Below, in pieces: positions 21,143 to 21,475 of a stretch of 21,475 nt of DNA. The position numbers were made by a program, and so were the translations under genes. The notes beneath the pieces are model-generated. The model ran no database searches. It saw only the letters and a list, made by a program, of their open reading frames with translations, and was not told the DNA's origin. The number at the start of each line of letters is the position of its first letter. The stretch's first letter is position 1. The stretch is from positions 1-21,475 of the forward strand of contig JAIPMN010032799.1 in NCBI GenBank assembly GCA_020650975.1, in the 5' to 3' direction. The stretch comes from Apostichopus californicus (taxonomy: Eukaryota; Echinodermata; Holothuroidea; Aspidochirotida; Stichopodidae).

Positions 21143-21219
21143 GTTTGTTAATTATCTGCTGCCCTCTGTTATCTCTTCGGAAGCAATTCCTGCAGAGTTC
21201 AAAATTAGAGACATTAAAG
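21143..21219 (+). CDS. Exon D' of the NLR-like gene, second copy (LRR-like segment)
   Basis: A 77-nt exon, phase 2 to 1, between TTCTACTACAAAG and AAAG|GTATGT. It encodes FVNYLLPSVI-SSEAIPAEFK-IRDIK. It is the same length as exon D and identical to it at 14 of 25 residues; the flanking intron is also similar for roughly 80 bp upstream and about 200 bp downstream. Joined to B' it forms LESLEFVNYLLP. Its partner E' is expected just past the window end. Confidence 0.75.
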
Positions 21220-21475
21220 GTATGTCTATGTCGTCAAAGGTATTCAGAGTTTATTTAATATTTTTGTTTATCAGGTCTTTTGGCATTCGTTCTTGCCCCC
21301 AACCCCCACCCCCCCCCGCCAAAAAATGATATTTTTTAATCAGGCGTTACCTTATCATATCATTATTCTTTCAACCAAGATCTTTTTAAAGACGATAAGG
21401 ATGGCAGTGATAGAAAATACATATTTGTTGCTTAAACTTAAATTAACATATATTAAATGTGTGGTATGGACTATA
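21220..21475. other. Start of the intron after D', with a C-rich tract
   Basis: The first bases GTATGT and the text AAGGATGGCAGT at about 21398 correspond to the intron after exon D. A pure C-rich run (C5-AA-C5-A-C9) at 21296-21317 is absent from the first copy and could form a G-quadruplex on the minus strand. Confidence 0.55.

Larger units (their letters stand above)
1864..21219 (+). other. Predicted span of one modular NLR-like gene, open at both ends
   Basis: This entry groups the exons listed separately below. Every exon on the proposed main path (1864-1907, 3253-3277, 5356-6875, 7558-7781, 8914-8990, 9412-9464, 12282-12401, 17985-18190, 21143-21219) is bounded by AG and GT. The exons join without a stop because each donor phase equals the next acceptor phase. 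The likely product is a cytoplasmic STAND-ATPase immune sensor with a NACHT core and a C-terminal repeat-type ligand region. No N-terminal effector domain (CARD, Death, DED) is visible, so the 5' exons probably lie left of the window. The 3' end is either C' (stop at 19479-19481) or beyond the window. An alternative reading is two genes: one ending at C (7888), followed by a decayed paralogue starting at A' (12282). Seen: motifs, phases and homology between exons. Inferred: that they are spliced together. Confidence 0.6.

Noticed and set aside
1..21475. Transposon ORFs (reverse transcriptase, transposase), CRISPR array, rRNA
   Set aside because: No catalytic motifs, spaced identical repeats or rRNA-like conserved blocks were found on either strand.

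Overview
This is AT-rich, intron-rich, repeat-rich animal nuclear DNA. There is no operon structure, no Shine-Dalgarno spacing and only one long ORF, while short ORFs flanked by GT/AG splice sites carry the recognisable protein. The long ORF is the NACHT (STAND ATPase) core of an NLR-like innate immune receptor. Its style, and the large NLR families known in marine invertebrate deuterostomes, suggest an echinoderm (possibly a sea cucumber) or a similar animal. The species assignment is inference only.

All supportable coding sequence is on the + strand and reads as one modular NLR-like gene, probably open at both ends. From 5' to 3' it contains: two candidate linker micro-exons (1864-1907 and 3253-3277); the NACHT exon (about 5356-6875), whose last 40 codons are module part A; exon B (7558-7781); a short alternative exon C with a stop (7867-7888); exon D (8914-8990); exon E (9412-9464); a second copy of part A as a separate 120-nt exon (A', 12282-12401); B' (17985-18190); C' with a stop (19424-19481); and D' (21143-21219). 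E' would lie just beyond the right edge. The intron phases agree along the whole main path: NACHT/A ends in phase 0, B runs 0 to 2, D runs 2 to 1, E runs 1 to 0, A' runs 0 to 0, B' runs 0 to 2, and D' starts in phase 2. B to D creates a leucine-rich-repeat-like L-x-x-L-x-F-x-x-C-x-L-P junction, so the module looks like helical segment plus degenerate LRR. The A-B-C-D(-E) order is present twice, which indicates an internal exon-module duplication, or a tail of a neighbouring paralogue that lost its NACHT exon. C and C' offer an alternative, stop-containing acceptor after B in both copies.

The rest is intronic or intergenic: a 10-bp-based minisatellite (about 1026-1652), an exact 96-bp tandem duplication (3754-3945), a 36-bp minisatellite (10144-10310), an array of five to six units of about 140 bp (14700-15550) containing nuclear-receptor DR1-like motifs, two older segmental direct repeats (113-890 and 18309-18842), G-rich/C-rich tracts and a few palindromes. 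I found no convincing tRNA, rRNA, CRISPR or intact transposon. No minus-strand ORF looks like a real gene.
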